Shown here one piece after another: positions 1 through 9,638 of a stretch of DNA of 64,000 bases (within the stretch, counting starts at the first letter, position 1; each line of letters begins with the position of its first letter). The stretch is from positions 1 to 64,000 of the forward strand of contig JABDFG010000006.1 of assembly GCA_013286655.1 (NCBI GenBank). Direction: 5' to 3'. Below the pieces are notes generated by a model. That model did no database searches. It saw nothing but the letters and a program-made list of their open reading frames with translations, and was not told where the DNA came from. Source of the DNA: Bacteroidota bacterium (GTDB lineage Bacteria > Bacteroidota > Bacteroidia > JABDFU01). Both the position numbers and the translations under genes were made by a program.

Positions 1-193
1 ATTCCTGACCTACGATAAATTCCAGCGCGTTATTGGGAACCATAAAGTATTTGAGGGTAAGTCCATATAAAGGCCCTCCCCTCAACCCGAAAGCTGTCGT
101 ATAACCTTCTTTTCCACCATGCCGGGCAAAGCAATGCCCGTTGATGATACCTGTCATAATAATCAATAAACATATTCGTGTAGTCGTCTTCAT
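1..193 (-). CDS. Exported protein, probably outer-membrane, 5' part only (cut by window edge)
   Basis: Reading from the ATG at 193 towards base 1 gives 64 uninterrupted codons. The product starts with a basic n-region (MKTTTR), a hydrophobic stretch (ICLLIIMTGIING) and a small-residue region ending near CFARHG, which is a classical Sec signal peptide. The mature start (TTAFGLRGGPLYGLTLKYF) alternates in the way seen at the beginning of small outer-membrane barrels. This frame is preferred over a longer overlapping minus-strand frame (30-269), which has no secretion signal or protein-like composition. The gene continues outside the window, so the family cannot be named. Confidence 0.7.
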   Translation of the reverse strand, partial: MKTTTRICLLIIMTGIINGHCFARHGGKEGYTTAFGLRGGPLYGLTLKYFMVPNNALEFIVGQE

Positions 194-253
194 TTCTTTT
201 CTTTTGTGCAATGTATAAATTAACTAAATTTAAAGCAACAGTTTTTATTAAAA

Positions 254-823
254 TTGAGACAAACAACAACTAAGAAACGTTGCTTTTGGGTAACGCAAGA
301 TCCCTTGTACATCGAATACCACGACAAAGAGTGGGGTCGACCGGTACATGATGACAAAGTGCTGTTTGAGTTTTTAGTGTTGGAAAGTTTCCAGGCAGGG
401 CTAAGCTGGCTCACTGTTTTAAAAAAGCGGGAGAACTTTCGCAAAGCGTTCGCTGATTTTGATGCGAAGAAAATAGCAAAGTTTGATAAACGCAAGTATG
501 AATCCCTGATGCAGGATGCCGGAATTATCAGAAACCGTTTAAAAATAGAAGCTGCGATAAATAATGCCGGCCGTTTTCTGGAGATACAAAAAGAATTCGG
601 ATCATTCGATAAATACGTCTGGTCATTTACTCAGGGAAAAACGATCGTGAATAAACCAAAAGACAGAGCAGAATATCACGCTAAAACGGAAATCTCAGAC
701 GCCATGAGTAAAGACATGGGTAAACGTGGATTTAAATTCAGGGGCTCAACCATCTGCTATGCGTTCATGCAGGCCGTTGGCATCGTTGACGATCACACCA
801 AAGATTGCTTTCGCTGCAAATAG
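254..823 (+). CDS. tag: DNA-3-methyladenine glycosylase I
   Basis: Base-excision repair enzyme that removes 3-methyladenine from alkylated DNA in the cytoplasm. The 189-residue product keeps the family's zinc site: C10 and H23 at the N-terminus (spacing 13) and H181 and C185 at the C-terminus (spacing 4), matching the spacing of Cys4/His17/His175/Cys179 in E. coli Tag. E44 lies where the E. coli catalytic-site Glu38 is expected. The start is TTG at 254; no in-frame ATG exists early enough to keep C10, and an in-frame stop lies at 221. It is convergent with the ABC-F gene, with a 19-bp gap. Confidence 0.93.
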   Translation: MRQTTTKKRCFWVTQDPLYIEYHDKEWGRPVHDDKVLFEFLVLESFQAGLSWLTVLKKRENFRKAFADFDAKKIAKFDKRKYESLMQDAGIIRNRLKIEAAINNAGRFLEIQKEFGSFDKYVWSFTQGKTIVNKPKDRAEYHAKTEISDAMSKDMGKRGFKFRGSTICYAFMQAVGIVDDHTKDCFRCK

Positions 824-842
824 CACTGTTATTTTAACCCAG

Positions 843-2768
843 CTAAGACAATTTTCCCTGCAGTTCTTCCCACTTAATCATTTCCAATCCCAATCTCTTT
901 TTAGAATCTTCATATTTGCTGAAAAGAGCTCTGTCATTTACAATTGCCTGGTACTGTCCAGGGTCGGCCAGCTTTTCATCAAATGCTTTAATTTCTTTTT
1001 CCAGTCTTTCAATTTCTTTTTCGGTCTTTGAAAGTTGAGTCTGCAGATTTTTCAACTCCTTCTCCATCTTTTGCTTCTCCTCCAGGCCCTTGTTCTCTTC
1101 CGCTGGTTTTTTAATTCCCGGTTCTTTCTTCTCTTTCAGGTCCAGGTCCATCAGCTGCTCAATCCTCTTCTCTTCCAGGTATTCGTTAATATCCCCAAAG
1201 TGTTGTTTTACATTTCCATTCTTAAACTCATACACTTTACTGGTCAGGCCTTGCAAAAAATCCCGGTCATGAGAAACAATAACCAGGCTTCCATCATATT
1301 TCATCAAAGCATTTTTCAGCACCTCCTTCGACCGTATGTCAAGATGGTTAGTAGGCTCATCGAGCACCAGCAAATTATAGGGTTCGAGTAATAATTTGCA
1401 CATGGCGAGACGCGACTTTTCTCCACCCGACAATACTTTCACTTTCTTTTCCGTATCATCTCCGCTAAACAAAAAAGAACCCAGGAGATTGCGCACATTT
1501 TTCCGGACTTCTCCAACAGCCACTTCATCAATCGTATCAAAAACAGTTGCCTCCAGGTCCAGCATTTCCGTTTGATTCTGTGCGTAATAACCGATGTTTA
1601 CATTATGGCCAAGCGTTATTTTACCTTCCGTGATCGCTTGATCGCCTACAATTAATTTCAGCATGGTCGATTTCCCTTCCCCATTACGTCCGACAAAAGC
1701 AATCTTCTCTTCCCGCTCAATCATAAAGTCCACCTTGCTGAAAATTGTTTTTTCACCGTATTGTTTTTTCACCTGATCAGCTTCCACAACAACTTTCCCA
1801 CCACGAGGAGCAGGAGGGAAGCGGAAATAAATACTTGAATTGTCCGATTCATCCACCTCCACAATTTCCAGCTTATCCAGTTTTTTAATGAGCGACTGTG
1901 CAAAAGAAGCTTTATTAGCTTTGGCCCTGTATTTATCAATCAAGCCTTGGGTTTTATCAATGTATTTTTGCTGATTCTTGGCAGCGGCATCCAGCTGATC
2001 TTTGCGTTCTTTACGAAGTATTAAATATTTGGAATAATTGGCACGGTAATCAAAAATTTTACCCATGGATATTTCGATCGTGCGTGTGGTCAGGTTATCC
2101 AAAAAACGTTTATCATGTGAGACCATTACTACGGATCCGTAATAACTCCTTAAAAAATTCTCCAACCACAAAATGGATTCAATATCCAGGTGGTTGGTAG
2201 GCTCATCCAGCAAAACCACATTTGGTTTTTGCAATAAAATTTTGGCCAGCTCGATGCGCATGCGCCATCCCCCGCTGAACTCATCCGTAAGCCGGGTAAA
2301 ATCCTTGCGCTCAAAGCCCAGTCCCAGAAGCGTAATTTCTATTTTTTCGTTGATAGCGCCAGCTCCGATCAGGTCGAGGCGTTCATGCGCCTCATTGAGC
2401 TGGGTGATGAGGTTCATGTAAGCGTCCGATTCGTAATCCGTGCGGGTTTCCAGCTGATGGGTGATGGTCACAATAGCGGCCTCCAGTTTTTTCACTTCAT
2501 CAAAAGCAGTGGCGGCTTCATCAAAAACTGTTTTGCCCAGATTATGCACCATATCCTGGGGCAAATAACCGATTGTACATTCATTCGGCTTCGAGACCTC
2601 CCCTTTCTGTGGCTTTTGCAGGCCAGCCAATATCTTCAAAAGAGTAGATTTTCCCGCTCCATTCTTCCCTGCAAGACCAATCCGATCCTGTTTATTAATT
2701 AAAAAAGAAATGTCTTCAAAAAGAAAGGAACCTCCAAATCCAACACTCAACCCACTTACAGATATCAT
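843..2768 (-). CDS. ABC-F family ATPase (Uup/YheS-like)
   Basis: Soluble tandem ABC ATPase of 641 residues with no membrane domain, as in ribosome-associated ABC-F translation factors. The first nucleotide-binding domain has Walker A at residues 34-42 (GKNGAGKST), the signature FSGGWRMR and Walker B VVLLDEPTNHLD. The second has GRNGEGKST, LSGGEKSRL and LLVLDEPTNHLD. A charged interdomain linker of about 80 residues corresponds to the P-site tRNA interaction motif. The C-terminus (about 545-641) is a Lys/Glu-rich coiled coil like that of Uup. The subfamily cannot be settled by eye; a housekeeping role is likelier than antibiotic resistance. Confidence 0.92.
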   Translation of the reverse strand: MISVSGLSVGFGGSFLFEDISFLINKQDRIGLAGKNGAGKSTLLKILAGLQKPQKGEVSKPNECTIGYLPQDMVHNLGKTVFDEAATAFDEVKKLEAAIVTITHQLETRTDYESDAYMNLITQLNEAHERLDLIGAGAINEKIEITLLGLGFERKDFTRLTDEFSGGWRMRIELAKILLQKPNVVLLDEPTNHLDIESILWLENFLRSYYGSVVMVSHDKRFLDNLTTRTIEISMGKIFDYRANYSKYLILRKERKDQLDAAAKNQQKYIDKTQGLIDKYRAKANKASFAQSLIKKLDKLEIVEVDESDNSSIYFRFPPAPRGGKVVVEADQVKKQYGEKTIFSKVDFMIEREEKIAFVGRNGEGKSTMLKLIVGDQAITEGKITLGHNVNIGYYAQNQTEMLDLEATVFDTIDEVAVGEVRKNVRNLLGSFLFSGDDTEKKVKVLSGGEKSRLAMCKLLLEPYNLLVLDEPTNHLDIRSKEVLKNALMKYDGSLVIVSHDRDFLQGLTSKVYEFKNGNVKQHFGDINEYLEEKRIEQLMDLDLKEKKEPGIKKPAEENKGLEEKQKMEKELKNLQTQLSKTEKEIERLEKEIKAFDEKLADPGQYQAIVNDRALFSKYEDSKKRLGLEMIKWEELQGKLS

Positions 2769-2786
2769 TTTTCAAAATTAAGTTCG

Positions 2787-2794
2787 CAAAGATA
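2787..2794 (-). promoter_or_regulatory. Bacteroidota -7 element for the ABC-F gene
   Basis: TATCTTTG on the minus strand matches TAnnTTTG exactly and ends 18 bases before the ATG at 2768, predicting a leader of roughly 12 nt. A clear -33 TTTG is not visible. Confidence 0.4.
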
Positions 2795-2901
2795 CGAAAT
2801 GTAAGGAAAAACGAGTGACATCTTATTTTGATAAGTATAATTCGTAAATTGTAATCCAAGAGCACATAGAAAACGCTCCACTGAATTTTTAAAACACAAT
2901 C

Positions 2902-5733
2902 ATGAAAAAGGCAGCTCTTTTTACTTTATCCGCAGGATTTTTAATTACCCTGAGTTTTTTTATGGCGAGTTATCTCCGGATTATAAGGCAAAAGCAAGAA
3001 GTAAATCAGAAGAGCTCAAAATCAATGGACTCAGAAGAAGCCGGTCTATGGGACTGGGAACAGATGCGTCTACAGGATCCGGTTACAGGAATGATTCCCG
3101 ATCATATTCAGCAGAAAGAACAAATTTTTGCTTCTTACTTACCCAGCGATGATAGATCAGATAATAGTGCACTCAGAACGCTTAATCAAAGTTCCTGGGC
3201 TCAGGTCGGTCCCTGGAATGTAGGAGGAAGGACAAGAGCAATGGCAATTGATATCAATAACGATAATGTCATTATTGCCGGTTCTGTTTCGGGCACCTTA
3301 TTCCGTTCTGTTAACGGAGGAAAAAACTGGACACCTGTTTCCTCTCTTGCAATGGAGCCATTTGGTTCCACCTGCATAGTTCAAGATCCGCGAAAAGACA
3401 AAACGAACATTTGGTACCTTGGAACCGGTGAAAACATAGGGTCTTCCGCTGGTGCGGTGGGTGCGTATTATCAGGGTAACGGAGTTTATAAATCCTTAGA
3501 CAGTGGCATAACGTGGACATCACTCAGCGCTACAGTATACAATGCGCCCCAATCATTTCATCCATTTGATGGTATCTGGAATATCGCAGTTAATCCTGTC
3601 GATACCGCTCATGACGAAGTTTATTGTGCCGTTATAGGGGGTATTTACAAGAGCCTGGATGGGGGAAATACCTGGAATACGGCTATCGGAACTCCTGGAA
3701 ACAGTAGCACTGACTACACGGATCTGGTAATAACACCGTCGGGAATCATTTACGCAACACTTAGTTCGGGAGGTTCAAAATCGGGTATCTGGCGTTCAAC
3801 AGATGGAATAACATTCACTAACATTACACCCATTTCTTTTCCAGCTACCTATAATAGGATCGTTATGGGTTACGCGCCTTCTGATTTAAATCAGGTTTAT
3901 TTCTTAGCGAATACACCGGGGTTTGGCCGGGCAGATAGTATTTCAAAGGGAAATGTTAACTGGAACAGTTTATGGAAATACCGGTACGTTTCCGGTGATG
4001 GCTCAGGAGCAGGTGGAAATTGGACAGACTTGTCTTCTAATCTTCCGGGAGGAGGAACCCAAACGGTTTCCAATTTCGAGACCCAGGGCACAGGTTATGA
4101 CATGCTTGTAAAAGTGTTGCCAACAGATACCAATATTGTTTTCATAGGTGGGACCAATTTATACCGTTCTACGGACGGATTTAAAACTAAAAACAATGTC
4201 CATCAAATTGGTGGTTACCATTTAGGACTTACTTCTTTTAATGGTCCTCCGGTAAACTCTTTGTATCCGGATCATCATCCGGATCAACACGCCCTTGCTT
4301 TTTTTAGTTCCAGTAGTAATAGTATGGTCAGTTCAAATGACGGAGGTGTTTTTAAGACATTGAACAATACCCTGGACACCGTTCAGTGGATCTCACTCGA
4401 CAGCGGCTATGTAACTTCCCAGTTTTTTACGGTGGCAATGGATCATGCCTCTTCAGGAGATAATGTGGTAACGGGAGGATTACAGGATAATGGAAGTCGT
4501 TTTACCAATTCACCTGATCTTACTATCCCCTGGACCTTTCCCGCTGGAGGTGATGGTAATTACTGTGCCATTGCCGACCATAAATCGATGTACTATTTTG
4601 CAACTACCGGGAGCCGTATTTTTAAGGAATCGCTCGATGTGAATGGTAACGTTACAGGCTTAAATAGAATTGATCCCATAGGCGGAAAAGGGTATTTGTT
4701 TGTAAATCCTTATCTACTTGATCCGAATAACAATAACCTCATGTACCTCGCTGGAGGTAATTTCATTTGGAGAAATAATGATCTTTCAGCTATTCCTCTT
4801 CTGAATAAATATGATTCTATCAGTACGAACTGGATTAAATTTCCGGATTCCATAAACACAGGAACAATTTCAGCACTTGCCATATCTAAAACGAATCCTG
4901 TCAATAGACTCTATTATGGAACCAGTGCGGGTGCACTATTTAAAATAGATAGTGCCAGCAGTTATACAGGTGCTATACCACCCGTAAACAGGACAACCGG
5001 ACTGACGAATGCAGGCGCTGCGACAAACGGATACATTACCTGTATCACAGTAAACCCTCTTAATGCCAATAATATAATGGTCGTTTACAGCAATTATAAT
5101 GTGTACAGCTTATTCTACAGTACAGATGGAGGAATCACCTTTACAAAGGTGGCAGGAAATCTCGAACAGTTTTCGAGTGGCAGCGGGGATGGGCCTTCCT
5201 GTCGCTGGGCCTCCATTATCCCGGTAAACAATGGGACCGTTTATATGGTAGCCACCAGCACTGGTTTATACGCTACAGACACATTGATGGGTCTGGCAAC
5301 AGTATGGATCCAGCAGGGAAGCAATACTATCGGCGGCGTTGTGTGCGACATGATTGATTACCGTACCACAGACGGATTTGTTGCAGTGGCTACCCATGGG
5401 AAAGGGGTCTTTACTACACATATAACAAGCACAAAAGATGTCATGAATATAGATGAGCTGAAGAAGCAAAGCGACATTTCACTCACAAACTTCCCCAATC
5501 CCTTCAGTAATTCCACCACCATTGCAATTAACCTCGAAACACCTTCTAAAGTAACCATTCAGGTGATGGATACGAAAGGGGAAATGGAGGAAACAATTAT
5601 TACTAACCAGGAAATGGCAGCGGGCACAACGAACATATCCTTTAACTCTAACACCTATTCCCCAGGTATGTATTACGTCGTTGTAACAACGGGAAGCAAG
5701 GTGAAAATTCAGAAAATGCTGATTGTAAAATAA
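2902..5733 (+). CDS. Secreted beta-propeller (VPS10/BNR-like) protein with T9SS type A sorting domain
   Basis: Large exported protein of 943 residues. The N-terminus has a hydrophobic segment (residues 5-26). From about residue 100 it has repeated blades with Asp-box-like motifs such as SVNGGKNW, SLDSGITW, SLDGGNTW and STDGGITF, typical of sortilin/VPS10 and BNR propellers. The last 80 residues (from about 865: NFPNPFSNSTT, then MDTKG, SPGMYYVVV, ending IQKMLIVK) are a T9SS type A C-terminal sorting domain, so the protein is predicted to cross the outer membrane and be released or anchored. Such propellers are often linked to glycan or protein binding, but nothing here fixes a ligand. No upstream promoter was recognised. 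Confidence 0.88.
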   Translation: MKKAALFTLSAGFLITLSFFMASYLRIIRQKQEVNQKSSKSMDSEEAGLWDWEQMRLQDPVTGMIPDHIQQKEQIFASYLPSDDRSDNSALRTLNQSSWAQVGPWNVGGRTRAMAIDINNDNVIIAGSVSGTLFRSVNGGKNWTPVSSLAMEPFGSTCIVQDPRKDKTNIWYLGTGENIGSSAGAVGAYYQGNGVYKSLDSGITWTSLSATVYNAPQSFHPFDGIWNIAVNPVDTAHDEVYCAVIGGIYKSLDGGNTWNTAIGTPGNSSTDYTDLVITPSGIIYATLSSGGSKSGIWRSTDGITFTNITPISFPATYNRIVMGYAPSDLNQVYFLANTPGFGRADSISKGNVNWNSLWKYRYVSGDGSGAGGNWTDLSSNLPGGGTQTVSNFETQGTGYDMLVKVLPTDTNIVFIGGTNLYRSTDGFKTKNNVHQIGGYHLGLTSFNGPPVNSLYPDHHPDQHALAFFSSSSNSMVSSNDGGVFKTLNNTLDTVQWISLDSGYVTSQFFTVAMDHASSGDNVVTGGLQDNGSRFTNSPDLTIPWTFPAGGDGNYCAIADHKSMYYFATTGSRIFKESLDVNGNVTGLNRIDPIGGKGYLFVNPYLLDPNNNNLMYLAGGNFIWRNNDLSAIPLLNKYDSISTNWIKFPDSINTGTISALAISKTNPVNRLYYGTSAGALFKIDSASSYTGAIPPVNRTTGLTNAGAATNGYITCITVNPLNANNIMVVYSNYNVYSLFYSTDGGITFTKVAGNLEQFSSGSGDGPSCRWASIIPVNNGTVYMVATSTGLYATDTLMGLATVWIQQGSNTIGGVVCDMIDYRTTDGFVAVATHGKGVFTTHITSTKDVMNIDELKKQSDISLTNFPNPFSNSTTIAINLETPSKVTIQVMDTKGEMEETIITNQEMAAGTTNISFNSNTYSPGMYYVVVTTGSKVKIQKMLIVK

Positions 5734-5816
5734 TTTTTTCCCTAACTGTCTGGATTTTTTCTAATTTGGCGCTCGGAGCAAATAGGTTTTTGTGATCACT
5801 GGATAATGTTTAGAGT

Positions 5817-6317
5817 ATGAAATGTAAATTTTTTATCATCGCTTTAGTTGCCGTAAGCTACCTGTTCGGACAGGACAATAACCCCAAAATAGGAACTGCT
5901 TTTGTACAAACGCTTTCCGGGAAAAGTCTCAGTACAGATTCTCTCAGCAATGGGGGAAAGCCTATTCTGATCAGCTTCTGGGCTACCTGGTGTAAGCCAT
6001 GTGTAGCAGAATTAAATGCGATCAATGAGAACTATAGTGATTGGCAAAAAGAAACCGGGGTAAAAGTCATTGCGATTTCTGTTGATGATGCCAGGACCAT
6101 GAATAACGTTGCACCCTTCATCAATGGACGCAACTGGAACTACGAAGTATACCTTGATCCAAATGGAGAATTTCAAAGAGCAATGAGTGTAAATTTAGTT
6201 CCCCATAGTTTTATCATCAACGGGAAGCGCGAAATCGTTTCCCAACATACCTCTTATAATCCGGGAGACGAAGATAAATTATACGAAGAAATCAAGAAAA
6301 TAAGTTCTGCCAAGTAA
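5817..6317 (+). CDS. TlpA-like thiol-disulfide oxidoreductase, periplasmic
   Basis: 166-residue thioredoxin-fold protein with an N-terminal signal peptide (about residues 1-19) and the redox motif FWATWCKPC, with cysteines C59 and C62. The cis-Pro loop follows in VNLVPHSF. TlpA proteins keep or reduce disulfides in exported proteins. The next gene (DUF6029) starts 10 bases after this stop, so the two are probably co-transcribed. The Omp28-type neighbours also carry CxxC motifs, which suggests a shared thiol theme in this block. Confidence 0.9.
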   Translation: MKCKFFIIALVAVSYLFGQDNNPKIGTAFVQTLSGKSLSTDSLSNGGKPILISFWATWCKPCVAELNAINENYSDWQKETGVKVIAISVDDARTMNNVAPFINGRNWNYEVYLDPNGEFQRAMSVNLVPHSFIINGKREIVSQHTSYNPGDEDKLYEEIKKISSAK

Positions 6318-6327
6318 CTCCTCCCGC

Positions 6328-7956
6328 ATGAATTTCAGTTTTAAAGGATTTGTTTTTTTAAGCGGCTTGTTTTTTTTAGGACTTCAGGGAGAAGCCCAGA
6401 TAGGTGTTCCTTCTGGGTTAAGCGGAAATGTAGAGATCGATGCCCAGACCTACAAACACGATTCCTTGATCGGAGCACCTAAGGTTCCGGAAAAGATCAA
6501 TTCCAATGCCTTCATAAATCTTCTATATAACAACGGTCCCATTAACGCAGGTTTAAGGTATGAATCCTATGCCGACGTCCTGCAGGGATACGATCCGAGA
6601 TACAATGGCAATGGCATTATGTATCGGTATATCGAATTTGTGAAAAATGAATTAACCGTAACAGCGGGTAGCTTCTATGAACAATTTGGAAGTGGGATGA
6701 TCTTACGTGGTTATTTTCAACCAGGTCTTGGAGTGGACAATGCATTTGACGGTTTCCGGGTTAAATACAGAAAAAATGGAATAACACTGAAGGCCTTCGT
6801 TGCCCGGCAACGCGAATATTGGGTAAATGGCCCCGGCATTGTACGAGGCATTGACGCGGAAGTAAACATAAACGAATTAATTCCTGCTTTTGCCAACTCG
6901 AAAAATATCATTACGCTGGGCAGTAGTTTCGTAAGCAAGTACCAGGCGGCAGACGATCCGGTATACAACCTTCCGGAGAATGTCGGGGCATTCGCTGCGC
7001 GCATGAATATCCACCGGGAAGGTTTTAATTTTTATTCCGAATATGCTCTGAAGGCCAACGACCCTTCCCTTGAAAACAATTTTATTTATAAAAATGGCCA
7101 GGCCTTATACCTTACAGGTGGATACAGTAAGAAAGGATTTGGGTTCACCGTAACCGCAAAACGTCTGGACAATATGGATTTCAGGAGCGATCGGAATGGA
7201 ACATTGAATGACTTAAATATAAACTATCTCCCCGCTATCTCTGAACAATACACCTATCGTCTCGCCACACTATATCCTTATGCTACCCAGGATCTGGGCG
7301 AAATGGGAGCATCCGCTAAGATGTATTATCAGTTTCAGCCCGGCACCGCTATAGGAGGAGAATACGGAACCTTATTAAGCCTTGAAACGAGCCAGGTGAA
7401 TAGTATCCAGATGAATCCGGTAAGTTCGGGGCTTGGCTATACCTCTAATTTTTTTGAAATTGGCAACACTGTTTATTATTCGGACGTAAATATTGAGCTT
7501 AGTAAAAAAATAAGTAAAGAATTTAAACTATCATTGAATTACCTCTACGAACAATACAACATGGCGGTTGTACAGGGACATCCGGACACACCAATGGTAT
7601 ATGCCCATATTGGAGTCTTGGACATGCAATATAAATTCAGTTCCCACAAAACGCTGAGGATGGAACTTCAGCATTTATATACCAAGGAAGACAGAGGTAA
7701 TTGGGCCTTTGCATTGGTGGAATACTACCTTCCTCATGGATGGTCATTCAATGCATTTGATCAGTACAATTACGGAAATCCTGTGCCGTCCCTGCAATTG
7801 CATTATCCCAGTGTCGGAGTGGCATATGTAAAAAACACATCGAGAATAGCTCTTGGCTATGGGAAGCAGGTAGCCGGACTGCTATGTGTAGGAGGAGTAT
7901 GCCGGTATGTGCCGGCCTCTGATGGTTTTAGCGTATCCCTGACAAGCAGTTTCTAA
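6328..7956 (+). CDS. DUF6029 family outer-membrane protein
   Basis: 542 residues with a signal peptide ending near GEAQ (about residue 24). The rest is rich in alternating aromatic/hydrophobic beta-strands with a terminal aromatic (SVSLTSSF), as in outer-membrane barrels. The motif run ELTVTAGSFYEQFGSGM and GVDNAFDGFRVKY is characteristic of the Bacteroidota DUF6029 family, whose function is not established. It sits between tlpA and Omp28-type genes, an arrangement I associate with this family in Bacteroidota, which suggests an envelope or redox-linked export role. The start is the first ATG after tlpA. Confidence 0.78.
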   Translation: MNFSFKGFVFLSGLFFLGLQGEAQIGVPSGLSGNVEIDAQTYKHDSLIGAPKVPEKINSNAFINLLYNNGPINAGLRYESYADVLQGYDPRYNGNGIMYRYIEFVKNELTVTAGSFYEQFGSGMILRGYFQPGLGVDNAFDGFRVKYRKNGITLKAFVARQREYWVNGPGIVRGIDAEVNINELIPAFANSKNIITLGSSFVSKYQAADDPVYNLPENVGAFAARMNIHREGFNFYSEYALKANDPSLENNFIYKNGQALYLTGGYSKKGFGFTVTAKRLDNMDFRSDRNGTLNDLNINYLPAISEQYTYRLATLYPYATQDLGEMGASAKMYYQFQPGTAIGGEYGTLLSLETSQVNSIQMNPVSSGLGYTSNFFEIGNTVYYSDVNIELSKKISKEFKLSLNYLYEQYNMAVVQGHPDTPMVYAHIGVLDMQYKFSSHKTLRMELQHLYTKEDRGNWAFALVEYYLPHGWSFNAFDQYNYGNPVPSLQLHYPSVGVAYVKNTSRIALGYGKQVAGLLCVGGVCRYVPASDGFSVSLTSSF

Positions 7957-7970
7957 GGAATAAGTATACT

Positions 7971-8825
7971 TTAGGGAAGTAAATTCGTTTGTTGTGCCTG
8001 GATAACTTCGTTGGTAGAATTATTAAAGACATAGGCAACAAGGTGGCAGTTCTTAGGAACCAAAGCGGAATCCAATGTACAGGTGTAATTATTTGACCAG
8101 ACGGAATAAGCGCTGGGATTAGACGCAATTTGTTGTCCCCAGTCTCCATTCAGGTTCCCCCGCAATACATGCATAAAAACATATTTAAGGTTAAACGGTC
8201 CACTTCCCATTATCTGGGCATTAATAATACTGTCCTCCGTATATTCCAGGCATAAGCTATAGGTGCCTTTTAGATTACTTAGCCAGTTAACACTAACAGA
8301 AAATGCCGATTGTTTGATGAGGGGGTTATAATTGGAATTGGAGATAATGATATTTGCAGCAGCAGTATCATTGACGAAAGTTTGGATAGCGGCACCCCAG
8401 GACCCTGAACCCAGCAGGGCTGGACGGCTTTGACTTCCCCCTGCGTATGGTTTACGGTTCACCATTGCGGAAGGATCCCCGCTAATTCCAAAATAAGAAG
8501 CATATTCGTTTCCGGAAGAAGTTTCGAAATTATAATTAAACGGTGCCCCAATGGGATCCGCCAGGCTCAAGGCATGAATAGCAACAGGAATGACCCTTCC
8601 TTTAAAGGTACTATCGATAAAACCTTCCACTATCTGTGCAGCAGCAGGACAATTGGGACAAGTATGTCCTGTAAATTCCTCCAAAAGAATATTCCGGGAA
8701 TTAGGAAATGTAGCGACAGCAGATTGAGTTTTTTTGTAGGGCGGAACTATTTTATCACAAGCATTGAAGAACGCAAGGATAAGTCCTGCAATAACCACTC
8801 CGGCAACTGATCTTAAAATTTGCAT
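7971..8825 (-). CDS. Omp28-related lipoprotein with a CxxC motif
   Basis: 284-residue exported lipoprotein: hydrophobic signal then lipobox-like FFNAC with C23 as the lipidation site. The core LLEEFTGHTCPNCPAAA contains the thioredoxin-like CPNC (C56, C59) found in the Omp28 family described from Porphyromonas. The remainder is beta-rich, ending QAQQTNLLP, and lacks a T9SS domain. It is convergent with the DUF6029 gene, with 14 bp between stops. The minus-strand neighbour upstream (8859-9584) lies 33 bp away and may belong to the same transcript. Omp28 proteins are outer-membrane associated, with incompletely known roles. Confidence 0.82.
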   Translation of the reverse strand: MQILRSVAGVVIAGLILAFFNACDKIVPPYKKTQSAVATFPNSRNILLEEFTGHTCPNCPAAAQIVEGFIDSTFKGRVIPVAIHALSLADPIGAPFNYNFETSSGNEYASYFGISGDPSAMVNRKPYAGGSQSRPALLGSGSWGAAIQTFVNDTAAANIIISNSNYNPLIKQSAFSVSVNWLSNLKGTYSLCLEYTEDSIINAQIMGSGPFNLKYVFMHVLRGNLNGDWGQQIASNPSAYSVWSNNYTCTLDSALVPKNCHLVAYVFNNSTNEVIQAQQTNLLP

Positions 8826-8858
8826 GTGAGCTTATAAAAAGAATGCATTTGTTTTCAT

Positions 8859-9584
8859 TCAATGTGAAACGACCAGTTTCCGCGAGGAAGGAGCCATGCC
8901 GCTAGCCTGAAAGCTACACGTAAATATACCGGAAGGCAAATCGTCAATAGGGATATTCATGGTTCCCGTTGAAGGGCTCAAAAGCCATGTTTTGACGAGC
9001 TGACCGAGGGAATTATAAATCCTTAACTGTGCATCAAAATCAGTGTGATAGGTAAAGCTCAATATACTATTCGCAGGGTTAGGATACAAGGAAGAAACCT
9101 GAACACTCTTGGAAGAAATAATAGGCACACCGGTCGGATTCACTATAAATTTCACAAATATCCAGGCAGAATCGGTAGCAGATTGAGTTACAACATCATA
9201 TCGGATAATTGTTGTACCCTCAGACATGGCAACATATTCGGTAAAAAGAGCATTCGGATTTTTCCCCTTGGGTGTAGTAAAGGAAGAAGAGGCATAGTTT
9301 GTATTATCTGGAACATTTGCCAAACAAGTGATACCCACACAAATAGTATATTGGCAATTAGCTACCGCGATAGCGGTGGGAAAACAATTTATTCCAACAA
9401 CAAGAGGAACCAGGCTGTTATTGATGTAAAAATGATCGCTAAGTGTGTTATATATCTCTCCATAGACAAGCACCGTATCACCATTTGCAAGTACATGTCC
9501 GGAAGTATCCTGCAATGATAATTGCCCATAACTGCTTACAGAAAGACATGCGATAATGATGAAGGAGAGTATGGTCTGTTTCAT
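8859..9584 (-). CDS. Small T9SS type A sorting-domain protein
   Basis: 241 residues: signal peptide (MKQTILSFIIIACLSVSSYGQ), a beta-rich central domain of about 130 residues with paired cysteines (CFPTAI, CQYTICVGITC), and a C-terminal domain starting at SSLYPNPANS and ending SSRKLVVSH, a standard T9SS type A signal. The central domain is not one I recognise. It lies between two Omp28-type genes on the same strand, with gaps of 33 and 54 bp, consistent with an operon for secreted surface proteins. Confidence 0.75.
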   Translation of the reverse strand: MKQTILSFIIIACLSVSSYGQLSLQDTSGHVLANGDTVLVYGEIYNTLSDHFYINNSLVPLVVGINCFPTAIAVANCQYTICVGITCLANVPDNTNYASSSFTTPKGKNPNALFTEYVAMSEGTTIIRYDVVTQSATDSAWIFVKFIVNPTGVPIISSKSVQVSSLYPNPANSILSFTYHTDFDAQLRIYNSLGQLVKTWLLSPSTGTMNIPIDDLPSGIFTCSFQASGMAPSSRKLVVSH

Positions 9585-9638
9585 TTGAATGTGGTTTTAC
9601 TCGTGCAGAAATTGTCGCTGAATAAATTTAATCATTTA

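Noticed and set aside
30-269. Minus-strand open frame of 79 codons at the window start
   Set aside because: The overlapping frame starting at 193 has a signal peptide and barrel-like mature start; the 79-codon frame has neither and runs into the tag promoter area.
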